Under the pieces are notes generated by a model that ran no database searches, was not told the DNA's origin, and saw only the letters and a program-made list of their open reading frames with translations. This document shows positions 27,786 through 39,229 of a DNA stretch of 64,000 nt, one piece after another. A program made the translations under genes and the position numbers. How positions within the stretch are numbered: position 1 is the stretch's first letter; each line of letters opens with the position of its first letter. This stretch comes from a bacterium (GTDB taxonomy: Bacteria; Deinococcota; Deinococci; Deinococcales; Deinococcaceae), in the NCBI GenBank assembly GCA_021810505.1, contig JAJZIR010000010.1:33854-97853 (forward strand), written 5' to 3'.

Positions 27786-28168
27786 CGCACGGCCTCCTCT
27801 CGCTGCGGGCTGCGCTGCCCAGACACTGGGGTCAAGGCGTCGTTGTCCTCCTCGCCGGTACGGATGCGGATCACCCGTTCCAGCGGCTGCACAAAAATCT
27901 TCCCGTCCCCGACACTACCGGTCCTGGCCGTCCGCAGGATCGCCGCGATGGTCGGCTCGACGAAGGGGTCGCTGACGGCGATGCTGAGCTGGACCTTCTC
28001 GTGGAATTCCAACCGGACCTGGTGGCTGCGGAAGTGTTCGACGACTTCGCGCTCCCCGCCGTGCCCACTCACCCGGGACAGCGTCATCCCGGTGACCCCG
28101 GCGCTGAACAGAGCTTCCTTGACTGCGCTGAGCTGCTCGGGTCGGATCACTGCCGTGATGAGCTTCAC
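27782..28168 (-). CDS. glnB: Nitrogen regulatory protein PII
   Basis: 128 residues. Standard PII with VKLITAVIRPEQLSAVKEALFSAG, a T-loop GHGGEREVVEHFRSHQVRLEFHEKV, and the C-terminal signatures RTGSVGDGKIFV and RVIRIRTGEEDNDALTPV. Residue 51, the uridylylated tyrosine in enterobacterial PII, is valine, and position 46 is phenylalanine, so control by UMP modification is not possible; ligand binding (ATP/ADP, 2-oxoglutarate) is likely the only input. The T-loop resembles that of Thermus PII. GTG at 28168 with GGAGG upstream; the longer in-frame reading lies in AT-rich promoter DNA. Confidence 0.96.
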   Translation of the reverse strand: MKLITAVIRPEQLSAVKEALFSAGVTGMTLSRVSGHGGEREVVEHFRSHQVRLEFHEKVQLSIAVSDPFVEPTIAAILRTARTGSVGDGKIFVQPLERVIRIRTGEEDNDALTPVSGQRSPQREEAVR

Positions 28169-28197
28169 TGCGACGCCTCCTCTCTTTTTGATCAGAA

Positions 28198-28222
28198 ATT
28201 CAATTACAAGATGTAATTGAAT
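28198..28222. promoter_or_regulatory. 11-bp inverted repeat in the glnB leader (operator or mRNA hairpin)
   Basis: Perfect arms ATTCAATTACA (28198-28208) and TGTAATTGAAT (28212-28222) around AGA. It lies between the proposed -10 box and the glnB start, about 30 nt upstream of the GTG. AT-rich arms in a GC-rich genome argue for selection, most likely as a binding site for a dimeric regulator of nitrogen genes. Confidence 0.7.
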
Positions 28223-28229
28223 GCCGATA

Positions 28230-28260
28230 AGTATAACCAATACTCCAGTAAAGTATGCAA
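28230..28260 (-). promoter_or_regulatory. Promoter of the glnB-amt operon
   Basis: Minus strand: -35 TTGCAT (complement of 28255-28260) and -10 TATACT (complement of 28230-28235) with a 19-nt spacer, or TTATAC with 18. The tRNA-Asn promoter in this window uses the same hexamers. It is bracketed by two inverted repeats (28198-28222 and 28258-28287). Confidence 0.55.
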
Positions 28261-28287
28261 GTTGTCCAGACTTTATCTGACAACTTG
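28258..28287. promoter_or_regulatory. Upstream 9-bp inverted repeat at the glnB promoter
   Basis: Arms CAAGTTGTC (28258-28266) and GACAACTTG (28279-28287) with a 12-nt centre, overlapping the end of the -35 box. Its sequence differs from the downstream repeat, so it would suit a second regulator. Confidence 0.55.
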
Positions 28288-28492
28288 GCAAGTATAATTA
28301 TGATATTCCATTCACTAGTCATCAGCTGAAACGGCGATGAGCTCCGCGCTCCGGCCTTCCGCTATGCTGGGGGCGGGAAACGAGTGCCAACACGCTGGCC
28401 CGAATCGCCGAGAGAGGAGAGTGGGAAGGAGCCTGGTTTCCGGCTACGCAATTCCTCCTGCAGAGATAATGCAAGAGTTCCCACGCCGACAC

Positions 28493-29002
28493 ATGCGAAC
28501 CCACACCGCCTTACTCATCTTAGTCCTGGTGATCCTGATCGCCTTCGCGGCCGCGAACTACAGCACGCTCACCAGCCCGCAGCTGCTCAACTTGATCTTT
28601 GTCAGCTTCAGCGCCGCCCCAGTCGGGATGATCCTGACCATCACCGCGATCATCCTCTCGCTGCTCTTCGCGTTGCTGACCGGCGTCCACGACCTCCAGT
28701 CGCGCGCGGAGAGCGCCCGGGGACTGCGCGAGATCGCCAATCTCCGGCAGAGCCTCGACCAAGCCGAGAGCTCCCGGATCGCCGACCTGCGGGCGCAGCT
28801 GGAGAAGGTCCTAGAAGGGATCGACACTCGGCTGAGCCGCCTGGATCAGCAGTGGCTGGCCCAGAGCTCCTCTCTGGCCAACGAGATGAACGACCGGGTT
28901 GACCAGCTGCGCGACCGCCTAGCGGCCGACCTGGGTGAGCTGGAAGACACCATCCTCAAGAAATTGGGCGGCGGCCTGGGAGCGGACGGGGAAAACAGGT
29001 GA
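28493..29002 (+). CDS. LapA-like membrane protein with cytoplasmic coiled coil
   Basis: About 169 residues. Two membrane segments ([18 protein letters not shown] and [21 protein letters not shown]) in the LapA/DUF1049 arrangement, then a charged coiled coil of about 100 residues ([29 protein letters not shown]...). The ATG at 28493 places the first helix at the N-terminus; an ATG at 28469 and longer starts are possible because none has a clear ribosome binding site. Stop overlaps the dcd start (GTGA). Confidence 0.65.
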   Translation: MRTHTALLILVLVILIAFAAANYSTLTSPQLLNLIFVSFSAAPVGMILTITAIILSLLFALLTGVHDLQSRAESARGLREIANLRQSLDQAESSRIADLRAQLEKVLEGIDTRLSRLDQQWLAQSSSLANEMNDRVDQLRDRLAADLGELEDTILKKLGGGLGADGENR

Positions 29003-29559
29003 GCATCCGGCCAGACTGGTGGATCCGCGAGCGGGCCGAACAGGGGATGATCTCTCCTTTCGTCGCCGAGCAAGTGCGCTCTAAGGAGGGGGTGGGTAGC
29101 ATCAGTTACGGCCTCTCCAGCTTCGGCTATGACCTGAGAGCTGCCCCGGAGTGGCGTATCTTCGTCAACGCCTTCAATACGGTGGTGGATCCCAAGCACT
29201 TCGATCCCAGGGGCCTGATCGAGATCAGCGGCGAGGTCTGCGTGATCCCCCCCAACTCCTTCGTCCTGACGCGCTCCGTCGAGTATCTGCGCGTCCCTGA
29301 CACCGTCATGGTGGTCGCCTTGGGAAAATCGAGCTACGCCCGCTGTGGAATCGTGGCCAACGTCACACCTCTGGAACCCGGCTGGGAGGGACACGTTACG
29401 CTGGAGCTCTCCAACACGACGCCCCTACCGGCCAAGGTCTACGCCGGGGAAGGGATCGTGCAGCTGCTCTTCTTTGAGGGCGAGCGGCCCGAAGTCACCT
29501 ATAAGGATAGGGGCGGAAAGTACCAGGGGCAGACCGGGATCACCTTGCCCAAGCTCTGA
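28999..29559 (+). CDS. dcd: dCTP deaminase
   Basis: 186 residues, normal length. Makes dUTP from dCTP for thymidylate synthesis. Shows [19 protein letters not shown] near the N-terminus, a [54 protein letters not shown] core with the catalytic glutamate, and the C-terminal [15 protein letters not shown] motif. GTG start at 28999, overlapping the previous stop. Confidence 0.95.
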   Translation: MSIRPDWWIRERAEQGMISPFVAEQVRSKEGVGSISYGLSSFGYDLRAAPEWRIFVNAFNTVVDPKHFDPRGLIEISGEVCVIPPNSFVLTRSVEYLRVPDTVMVVALGKSSYARCGIVANVTPLEPGWEGHVTLELSNTTPLPAKVYAGEGIVQLLFFEGERPEVTYKDRGGKYQGQTGITLPKL

Positions 29560-29875
29560 TCCCTCCAGCTGGCCAACCCTGCGAGAGGGCGGGGAGCGGG
29601 AACCCGGACACGGGATTCTCCCTCCTGTGCGCAGCGCCCCATCCGCATGGGAGGACGCACCTAGGCGGCCTTGATCCGGTTGCGGGTCCGGATCTCCCAA
29701 CTAGGCCACGAAAAGTAGGGTATCCGGGCGGGCCCACCGGGGCCTAGATACCGGTCTCCGCTCCTAGAAGCGCCCGGGACCACCAGCCAGCGCCGGGTGG
29801 AAATCCGAGTGCGGTGGGGGCAGCCGGGCTGGGTCCCGGGCCCTCGGGCTCAGAGGCCCGCTGGGCAGAGCGCCG
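29560..29875. other. Gene-free spacer between dcd and the tRNA terminator
   Basis: About 316 bases, GC-rich. No open frame with protein-like composition, RNA gene or clear dcd terminator was recognised. Confidence 0.5.
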
Positions 29876-29908
29876 AAAAAAGCGTGGGAACCGCTAAGAG
29901 TTCCCACG
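29876..29908 (-). terminator. Rho-independent terminator of tRNA-Asn
   Basis: Perfect 9-bp arms CGTGGGAAC (29883-29891) and GTTCCCACG (29900-29908), 8-nt loop, followed on the minus strand by six T residues (complement of 29876-29881). It lies 9 nt beyond the encoded CCA. Confidence 0.9.
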
Positions 29909-29916
29909 TCCCCATT

Positions 29917-29991
29917 TGGCTCGGCAGGTAGGGATCGAACCTACGACCATCCGATTAACAGTCGGACGCTCTACCGCTGAGCTACTGCCGA
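29917..29991 (-). tRNA. tRNA-Asn (anticodon GTT), CCA encoded
   Basis: Cloverleaf read on the minus strand: acceptor TCGGCAG paired with CTGCCGA, D arm GCTC..GAGC, anticodon stem TCCGA/TCGGA with loop CTGTTAA, T arm GTAGG TTCGATC CCTAC, discriminator G at 29920 and CCA at 29919-29917. Anticodon GTT reads asparagine codons. Confidence 0.97.
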
Positions 29992-30004
29992 AGGCAGCGT
30001 GCGG

Positions 30005-30034
30005 AGTATAGCAGGGCCCCTAGCCCGGATGCAA
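30005..30034 (-). promoter_or_regulatory. Promoter of tRNA-Asn
   Basis: Minus strand: -35 TTGCAT (complement of 30029-30034), 18-nt spacer, -10 TATACT (complement of 30005-30010), placing transcription start a few bases before the mature tRNA. Confidence 0.7.
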
Positions 30035-30062
30035 GCGCGCCGCCCCTAGCCCGGATGCAAGC
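30016..30062. repeat. Two 21-bp direct repeats over the tRNA promoter
   Basis: An identical 21-bp unit starting GCCCCTAGCCCGGATGCAAG occurs at 30016-30036 and 30042-30062, period 26 bp. Each copy contains TTGCAT (minus strand), so the -35 element is duplicated. Confidence 0.8.
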
Positions 30063-30068
30063 CGCGCC

Positions 30069-30836
30069 TCACTGGCCGGACAGCGTCCCTGAAACGCGAC
30101 CCACCGCCACCACGTCGCCGTTGCGCAGGTTGAAGCGAATGGTCGCTGCGGTGAGCAGGTCCTTACCCTGCTTGGAGCTCGCCGGATCCTGGGCCGTTCC
30201 GATCAACAGCGCCTCACCTTTGGGGTCGCTGTAGATCACCTTGGGAGCAGTGCTGACCCGCTTGCCGCTGACCAGCCGTACCTTCCCTTCCAGGGTCGTC
30301 AAGCCCTTCGAGACGACGATGACCAGGCTCTGGCTGCTTCCCTCCAGGGGGGCCTGGCCGGTTACCTTTCTGGAAAAGGTGATGGGGCCAGAGAGCGTGG
30401 CGTCACCGGTCTTCTGGGTGTAATACAGCCGGCTACCCGAGAAATGGGTGCTACCTTGGCGGGCGGTCACGGCTCCAGCCTTGGAGGTCGTATGGAGGTG
30501 CGGCATGCAGCGGCGGTTACTGAGCCGGGCTGTACCGTCCGACATGGTCAGGGTACCGTCCCCCCCGGGCTGCTTGTGCATCACCATCAGCGGGGCCTGG
30601 ACCAGGTCACCGGCAACGGTGACCTGGACCTCGTTCTTAGAGGTGTCGAAGTAAACCGCCGTCACCGGGGATTTGGGGGAGTTCCCCCCGCAGATCACCG
30701 AGAAGCCTACCGAGTCCGGGCCGGTCTTGACGGCTGTGATGGTCTTGCCGTGGTGGATCAGGGTGATGCTCGGCTGGGTGCTGGGAACCGCCGCCGAGGC
30801 GAGCACCAGAAGAGCTCTGATCCAAAACGGTTTCAC
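30069..30836 (-). CDS. Exported LptA/OstA-like protein (second copy)
   Basis: 255 residues with an N-terminal signal segment (ALLVLASAAVPS). Repeated short beta strands such as TAVYFDTSKNEVQVTVAGDLVQAP, SRLYYTQKTGDATLSGPITF and GDVVAVGRVSGTL follow the LptA/OstA N-terminal pattern: a Y-x5-G-DA-L-x-G unit repeated as a beta jellyroll. Such proteins bridge the periplasm in lipopolysaccharide transport. Last of three overlapping genes; the GTG start overlaps the preceding stop by 4 nt. Confidence 0.7.
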   Translation of the reverse strand: MKPFWIRALLVLASAAVPSTQPSITLIHHGKTITAVKTGPDSVGFSVICGGNSPKSPVTAVYFDTSKNEVQVTVAGDLVQAPLMVMHKQPGGDGTLTMSDGTARLSNRRCMPHLHTTSKAGAVTARQGSTHFSGSRLYYTQKTGDATLSGPITFSRKVTGQAPLEGSSQSLVIVVSKGLTTLEGKVRLVSGKRVSTAPKVIYSDPKGEALLIGTAQDPASSKQGKDLLTAATIRFNLRNGDVVAVGRVSGTLSGQ

Positions 30837-31717
30837 TGCCCCAGGAATTGTTTGGTCGGGATCGGAAAAGTTCCGGCCAGCTGCTGAACCCGGTTGAGGT
30901 CGGTCCGCACCTCGAGCGTGCCCCCGCGGATGGTGGTCTGGCTGGCCGCGTTGTAGCTCACCGCGGGGCTACCCTCGACGATGGCGGTATGGGTGTGGTC
31001 GTCGTAGTAGAGCACCGTGCCGGTGGTGGTGGTCTGGCCGTCGACGAGCTGGACATGTCCCTGGACTAAGACCAGCTTCTTTCCGGTCAAGACCCTCTCC
31101 TCGGTACCTCTCAGGGTCAGGGTGGCGTGTCCGGGCACTCTGGGGAGGCGCTTGAGCTGCACCGCCTTGCCGCTCAGGATGGCCAGCTGGCGGTGTTGAT
31201 CGAACAGGAGGCGGCTGCTGCTGGCACTCTCTAGGCCGTTCTGCAGGCGGACGTTGCCGGAGCTGACGCTGATGCTGGTAGTCACGTCGAAGCTCATCTG
31301 GTTGGCCTCCACATGGACCGGAGTGGCCTTGGGGCCCACCGGGCGGTACACCATGGTGGCAGGGCCAGCCAGAATCCCCAGACCGGTCCGCTCGGAGTAG
31401 ATCAGGCTGGGACCCAGGGCAGTGAGGTGGCTCCTGGTCACGACCACGTGGCCGGTGAACAGGGCGTGGCGGCGCCCCTGCGCTTCGGGCATCGGCACCC
31501 CGGCCGGCGCAGAGAGCGCGGCTTTCAAGGCAGCGATGTGTAGGGTGCTGACCTGGGCCTCGACCGGTTTCTGCAAACTCCCCACGAACACGTAGGGGCC
31601 GCTGCGCAGGTTCCCGGTAAAGCTCTGGCTGGCGAAGGAGATCACGGTGCTCGGGCGGCTACTGGCTGCCAGCGCCAGACCTACCAAGCCGAGAACCCAG
31701 CTGAGGTGGCGTTTCAT
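30833..31717 (-). CDS. Exported LptA/OstA-like protein
   Basis: 294 residues. Signal peptide MKRHLSWVLGLVGLALAASS; then jellyroll-type repeats (VHVEANQMSFDVTTSISVSSGNVRLQNGLESASSSRLLFDQHRQLAILSGKAVQL and GTVLYYDDHTHTAIVEGSPAV) that are the clearest LptA-type match of the three. The ATG at 31717 has GGAGGGTCCTC upstream and the signal peptide begins there; a longer start at 31756 lacks this. Overlaps both neighbours by 4 nt. Confidence 0.78.
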   Translation of the reverse strand: MKRHLSWVLGLVGLALAASSRPSTVISFASQSFTGNLRSGPYVFVGSLQKPVEAQVSTLHIAALKAALSAPAGVPMPEAQGRRHALFTGHVVVTRSHLTALGPSLIYSERTGLGILAGPATMVYRPVGPKATPVHVEANQMSFDVTTSISVSSGNVRLQNGLESASSSRLLFDQHRQLAILSGKAVQLKRLPRVPGHATLTLRGTEERVLTGKKLVLVQGHVQLVDGQTTTTGTVLYYDDHTHTAIVEGSPAVSYNAASQTTIRGGTLEVRTDLNRVQQLAGTFPIPTKQFLGQ

Positions 31718-32295
31718 GAGGACCCTCCTGTGGGGACGATATGGCCGTCGCGGCAAGTCTTGGTGGGCTTGAGGGTTCCGAGAAAGCGTGGGTCTCGGCT
31801 GCTGGTCTGCTTGAGGTCGAAGCTGGCCCGGATCGACTTGGCGGTGAGGGTGTAATCCGGGGCGGTCAGGTACACGTCAGGCCCGGAGAAGCCGGTCTGC
31901 TGGTCGATCACGACTGGAATAGGATTCCCAGGCGAACCGAGCTGGACGGAGGTGCACAGCTTCGGCAGGTACAGGGTCGCCGTCTGGGCCCGCAGGTTGT
32001 CGGTCGAATCGACGCTGAGGTCGGTGGTCCGGATGGTCATGTCCAGGCGCCCGTGCACCAAGCGCTCCCCTTGGGATAGGCCGACCAGATCGGAGATGCC
32101 GCGGCTCGGGTGGTAGACGATCGCGTGGGCGGAGAAGATCCAAACCGCTGCCGGGTCTTGCTGCGGGAAGAGCTGGAGTTGGATGCCGCGTAAGACCACC
32201 TGGCCGCGCGCCTGGCCGCGCCCCGAAGGCAGGAGGGCGACCAAGAGTCCCGACACCAAAACGGCGACGAGAAGCCACGCGGTCAACCTCGGCAT
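31714..32295 (-). CDS. LptC-like single-span membrane protein
   Basis: 193 residues: one N-terminal membrane anchor (LTAWLLVAVLVSGLLVALLPSG) and a periplasmic beta-rich domain (VVLRGIQLQLFPQQDPAAVWIFSAHAIVYHPSRG, then DVYLTAPDYTLTAKSIRASFDL). Anchor plus jellyroll upstream of two LptA-like genes is the LptC position and shape. A TATGAT box lies 8 nt before the ATG. The LptB, LptF and LptG parts are not in the window. Confidence 0.68.
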   Translation of the reverse strand: MPRLTAWLLVAVLVSGLLVALLPSGRGQARGQVVLRGIQLQLFPQQDPAAVWIFSAHAIVYHPSRGISDLVGLSQGERLVHGRLDMTIRTTDLSVDSTDNLRAQTATLYLPKLCTSVQLGSPGNPIPVVIDQQTGFSGPDVYLTAPDYTLTAKSIRASFDLKQTSSRDPRFLGTLKPTKTCRDGHIVPTGGSS

Positions 32296-32303
32296 CAGGC
32301 CTG

Positions 32304-32309
32304 ATCATA
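32304..32309 (-). promoter_or_regulatory. -10 box upstream of the Lpt-like trio
   Basis: TATGAT on the minus strand, 8 nt before the ATG of the LptC-like gene. Near-leaderless spacing; no clear -35. Confidence 0.4.
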
Positions 32310-32451
32310 CGGTGCTGTCGGTGAGGAGGGTGAAGTGGAGTACTGGAGCGCCCGGCGACCTGCGCTATACTGAGTCGGTGCTAGGTCCCCGCCCCGCCCT
32401 CAGGACTCGCAGCTGCCCGCGGCGGGCGCCCCGGCGTCCAGGTCCCACTCG

Positions 32452-33210
32452 ATGATCGACAGCCACTGTCACCTGGACCTCCTGGAAAACCCGAAGCAGC
32501 TGCTCTCCGAGAACGGCCTCAGCGGAGTGATCACCGTGGGGACTACCCCGCCGGGGGCCAGGGCGGCTCTGGCGCTCTGCGCAGAGCTGGAACGGGTCTG
32601 GGCGGTTGTCGGCCTGCACCCCAACGAGGTGGAGGCCGACGGGGCGGCGGCGCGGGCTGAGCTCGAGGAGTTGGTCCAGCACCCCTCGGTAGTCGGAATC
32701 GGCGAAGCTGGTCTGGACGACCATTGGGGCAGAGAGCAGCACGAGGCGCAGCTCTCCAGCCTGCTCTGGCAGCTGGATCTGGCTGGCCGAACCCACAAGA
32801 CATGCGTTCTGCATATCCGAGACGGAGAGGATGACCGCGCCAGCCGCAGCTGCGCGGAGGTCCTGCGAGATAAGAAACCCGAGCGCGCCGTTCTGCACTG
32901 CTTCAATGGGCACCCCGCGCTGCTGGAGGTGGCGCTCGAGTTGGGCTACTTTCTGGGCTTTGCGGGCAATCTGACCTACAAGTCGGCTGGAAGGCTGCGC
33001 GAGGTCGCCGCCTCGGCGCCGCTCGACCGGCTGCTCTTGGAGACCGACAGCCCCTACCTGAGCCCGGTCCCGCACCGAGGTCAGCCCAACCGGCCGGGCC
33101 TGGCCCGCCTGACTCTGCAGCGGCTATCCGAGCTGAGGGGGATAGCGGAGGCGGAGCTGGAAATCCAAATGGACCACAACGCCGAGCGGGCCTACGCCCT
33201 AGTCGGGTAA
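32452..33210 (+). CDS. tatD: TatD-family metal-dependent hydrolase (DNase)
   Basis: 252 residues. Metal-binding motifs of the TatD amidohydrolase fold: IDSHCHLD at the N-terminus, [28 protein letters not shown] and [17 protein letters not shown]. Probably a 3'-5' exonuclease acting on DNA in repair or turnover. A TATACT at 32366-32371 may be its -10 element. It precedes the purine operon by 22 nt and may share its transcript. Confidence 0.93.
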   Translation: MIDSHCHLDLLENPKQLLSENGLSGVITVGTTPPGARAALALCAELERVWAVVGLHPNEVEADGAAARAELEELVQHPSVVGIGEAGLDDHWGREQHEAQLSSLLWQLDLAGRTHKTCVLHIRDGEDDRASRSCAEVLRDKKPERAVLHCFNGHPALLEVALELGYFLGFAGNLTYKSAGRLREVAASAPLDRLLLETDSPYLSPVPHRGQPNRPGLARLTLQRLSELRGIAEAELEIQMDHNAERAYALVG

Positions 33211-33232
33211 GTCAGCACCCACAGAGGATCTG

Positions 33233-33936
<704 letters not shown>

Positions 33937-33940
<4 letters not shown>

Positions 33941-34191
33941 CCGTCCTGGCCCGGATCCGGGTCAGCCTGAAGCCCAGCATCCTAGACCCGCAAGGGCGCT
34001 CGGTGCTGCGCAGCCTCCGAGCCCAAGGGGCTACCCAGGTCCAAGAGGTGCGGATCGGGAAGCTGATCGAGATGCGGCTGCAGGGCAGCCTGGCCGAAGC
34101 CGAGAGCGAGGTCCAGCGGCTGATCGCCGAGCTGCTCTGCAACCCGGTGATGGAGCAAGCCGAGTACCAGCTGGACGAGGTCGAGGGGTGA
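33937..34191 (+). CDS. purS: FGAM synthase subunit PurS
   Basis: 84 residues, the small bridging subunit of the three-part FGAM synthase. Pattern [22 protein letters not shown], then [11 protein letters not shown] and a C-terminal [14 protein letters not shown] start and both ends overlap neighbours by 4 nt, which couples translation so the three subunits are made together. Confidence 0.97.
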
Positions 34192-34876
34192 AAGCAGCAG
34201 TCATCCAGTTCCCCGGCTCCAACTGCGACCGGGACGCTACCCTGGCGCTGCAGTCGGTAGGGATCGCCAGCAGCTTGGTCTGGCACGGCGAGACCGAGAT
34301 CGGCCGAGCCGACTTGGTGGTGCTGCCCGGGGGGTTCAGCTACGGCGATCACCTGCGCAGCGGGGCGATCGCGGCGCATTCCCCGGTCATGGCGGCGGTC
34401 TCCGCCCACGCCCGGCGCGGCGGCTTGGTCCTGGGAATCTGCAATGGCTTCCAGATCCTCACCGAGGCCGGCCTACTGGAGGGAGCCCTGCTGCGCAATC
34501 AGGGGCTGCACTTCCTATGCCGCACGGTCTGGCTGCGGGCAGAAGGAGGGGTGGCTAGCCCGCTCACCGCTGGCCTGGAGCCAGGGGCGGTGTTCAGCCT
34601 GCCCATCGCCCACAACGAGGGGTGCTACTACGCCGATCCAGAAGTCCTGGACCGGCTGGAGGGGGAGGGGCAGGTGGCCCTGCGCTACTGCGACCCCGCG
34701 GGGGGGAGTGGCCCCCTCTCCAACCCCAACGGCAGCGCCAGGAGCATCGCCGGCCTGCTCAACCGGGCGGGCAACGTCTTCGGCCTGATGCCCCACCCCG
34801 AGCGCGCCTGCGAGCCGTTGCTGGGCTCGACCAGCGGCTACCCCCTGTTGGCCGGCATCGCGCAGTGGGCGCTGCC

Positions 34877-34880
<4 letters not shown>
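34188..34880 (+). CDS. purQ: FGAM synthase glutaminase subunit PurQ
   Basis: 230 residues, class I glutamine amidotransferase supplying ammonia to PurL. Nucleophile C85 in VLGICNGFQIL, oxyanion region LPGGFSYGDHLRSGAIA and the catalytic histidine region GLMPHPERA. GTG start overlaps purS; stop overlaps the purL GTG. Confidence 0.97.
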
Positions 34881-37071
<2,191 letters not shown>

Positions 37072-37075
<4 letters not shown>

Positions 37076-38490
37076 ACGAGGAGTGGGAGGACAGCCCCCG
37101 GGAGGAGTGCGGTGTGCTAGGCCTGTACCGACCCGACCCGGGGAACGATCCGGCCTGGCTGGTCTACTTGGGCCTCTTTGCCCTGCAGCACAGGGGGCAG
37201 GAGGCAGCCGGCATCTGCGTCTCCGACGGCGAGCAAGTCTTGGTGGAGAAAGACCTGGGCCTGGTCAGCGAGGTCTTCGACGAGGCCAGGCTGGCCAGGC
37301 TGAGGCTGCCGGGGACCGAGGTCGCCATCGGCCACGTCCGCTACTCCACCACCGGCTCCAATCTGCGCTTCAACGCCCAGCCGCTGACCGTGCGCAGCAA
37401 CAAGGGGATCCTCGGCCTGGCCCACAACGGCAACTTCGTCAACGCCAAGGAGATGCGCCGGGACATGCTCGACGAGGGGGTGGTCTTTCAGACCACCAAC
37501 GACACCGAGGTGATGATCAACCGGATCGCCCGCTACAGCCAGCTCAACCTGCAGGAGGCCACCGCCCAGACCATGCATGACCTGCAGGGGGGCTTCTCGG
37601 TGGTGCTGATGGACCGCCACACCTTGCTGGGACTCCGAGACGGCAACGGGGTCAGGCCGCTGTGCGTGGGCACCTTCGCAGGGGGCGGCTTCGCCTTGGC
37701 CAGCGAGCCGGTGGGGCTGGCCGCCATCGGCGCTCGCTACCTGCGCGACGTCCGGCCAGGCGAGCTGATCTGGTTCGATCGGGCTGGCCTGCACAGCCGG
37801 CAGGTCCTGGAAGCCCGCTCTACCCCCTGCGCCTTCGAGTGGATCTACTTCGCCCGAGGCGACAGCCACCTGGAGGGCATCGACGTGCACGCAGCCCGGG
37901 TCCGGCTGGGTGAGCAGCTGGCCAGGGAGGCCCCGGCGGAAGCCGAGATCGTGGTGCCGGTTCCCGACTCCGGGATGGGAGCGGCGATCGGCTACAGCCG
38001 CCAGAGCGGGCTGCCCTTCGACTACGGCTTGCTCAAGAATCCTTACGCCGGCAGGAGCTTCATCGCCCCCAGCCAAGAAGCCAGGGAGCTCAAGGTCCGG
38101 CTGAAGCTCTCCCCCACCAGCGCAGTCCGGGGCAAACGGGTGGTACTGGTCGACGACAGCATCGTCCGGGGGACCACCAGCCGCCAGATCGTGGCGCTGC
38201 TCAGGGAGGCGGGGGCGGCCGAGGTGCACTTCCGGGTGTCCAGCCCGCCCATCCGCTATCCCTGCTACTACGGGATCGACACCGCTGCCCGCAAGGAGCT
38301 GGTGGCCTCAACCCACACCGAGGAGGAGATCCGGAGGCTCATCGGGGCGGATAGCCTAGCCTTCCTCAGCGAGCGCGGCCTGCAGCGGGCGATCGGCCCA
38401 GCCGGGCTCTGCCTGGCCTGCTTCAGCGGGAGCTACCCGGCCGGGACCCCCGAGGAGCAGGACAGCGACAAGCTGGTGTTGGAGGCCTGA
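37072..38490 (+). CDS. purF: Amidophosphoribosyltransferase
   Basis: 472 residues, first committed step of purine synthesis. A 12-residue propeptide precedes the N-terminal nucleophile C13 (EECGVLGLY). Phosphoribosyl-binding loop VVLVDDSIVRGTT. Cysteines in STPCAF, IRYPCYYG and LCLACFSG match those that hold a [4Fe-4S] cluster in the Bacillus-type enzyme, so an oxygen-sensitive cluster is likely. Ends one base from the convergent DUF4388 gene. Confidence 0.97.
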
Positions 38491-38491
38491 G

Positions 38492-39229
38492 CTAGTCCGC
38501 CTCCTTGGCAAACCAGGCTCTCTCCCAGAGCAGGTCGCGCAGCACCCAACCGGCTCCCTCGAAGCGCAGCTCGTCGCCCAAGATGGCCTGGATCAGGTAC
38601 TCGCGCAGTTGGGAGGCGCTGAAGCCCTGCGCCAACAGGGTGTAGAGGTTCTTGCGGCCATCTAGAAAATGGGGGATCTCCTGCCGGTTTTCGCCCCGGG
38701 CCAGGGGGTGGCGCACTTTCAGGCCGAACCAGGTGAAGCGGCTGAGCGGCCGTAGCCACCCACCCTGTACCCCCTGGGCAGCCAGGCGGAAGAGGGTCAG
38801 GGCGTCACTTCCGGTCTCGCGGGAGACGCCGCGCACCGAGCGGGAGGGAGAGAACCGGGCGTATTCGGCAGGGGCCCCCGGCAAGACTTCGGTGACCTGG
38901 CTGGGGCTGGCCAACCAGCGGCCAGCTAGCCCCCACTCGTCGTAGGCCCGTGCCCAGTCGGCGAGCAGTTGCTCGAAGGGGATCCGGAACTGCTCCACCA
39001 CCGGGTGGCGCGCCTCGAAGCGGAAGCTGCCCTGCTTGGGGTGCGGGTCGAGCGTCTGCAGGGCTCCGAATCCCTCCCAGTCGAGCAGCTGGACCGCCAC
39101 CAGCTCGCCGCCGCGGAAACCCAGGACATGGGGTAGCTCGGTCCGCAACAGGAGGCCACCGCTGCGGCGGCTCAGGTGGATCAGCTCGAGCACCGCCGAC
39201 AGGGGCATGTCGCTCAGCGAGCCCTGCAC
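38492..39229 (-). CDS. DUF4388 (PATAN-type) domain protein
   Basis: 245 residues. The N-terminal domain (VQGSLSDMPLSAVLELIHLSRRSGGLLL...ELVAVQ...GFGALQTL...GSFRFE) is the DUF4388/PATAN fold found in gliding, signalling and Deinococcota proteins. The C-terminal part is predicted helical and carries an FLDGRKNLYTLLAQGFSASQLREYLIQAI stretch also seen in such proteins. The GTG at 39229 is preferred over an ATG at 39262 because GGGGGGAGCG lies just upstream and the domain begins there; it then overlaps nnrD by 16 nt. Confidence 0.78.
   Translation of the reverse strand: MQGSLSDMPLSAVLELIHLSRRSGGLLLRTELPHVLGFRGGELVAVQLLDWEGFGALQTLDPHPKQGSFRFEARHPVVEQFRIPFEQLLADWARAYDEWGLAGRWLASPSQVTEVLPGAPAEYARFSPSRSVRGVSRETGSDALTLFRLAAQGVQGGWLRPLSRFTWFGLKVRHPLARGENRQEIPHFLDGRKNLYTLLAQGFSASQLREYLIQAILGDELRFEGAGWVLRDLLWERAWFAKEAD

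Noticed and set aside
30016..30062. CRISPR-like repeat
   Set aside because: Only two copies with a 5-bp gap; there are no spacers and no cas genes in the window.
34622..34876. Longer start for purL
   Set aside because: It would lie entirely inside purQ; the GTG overlapping the purQ stop gives the normal N-terminus and coupling.
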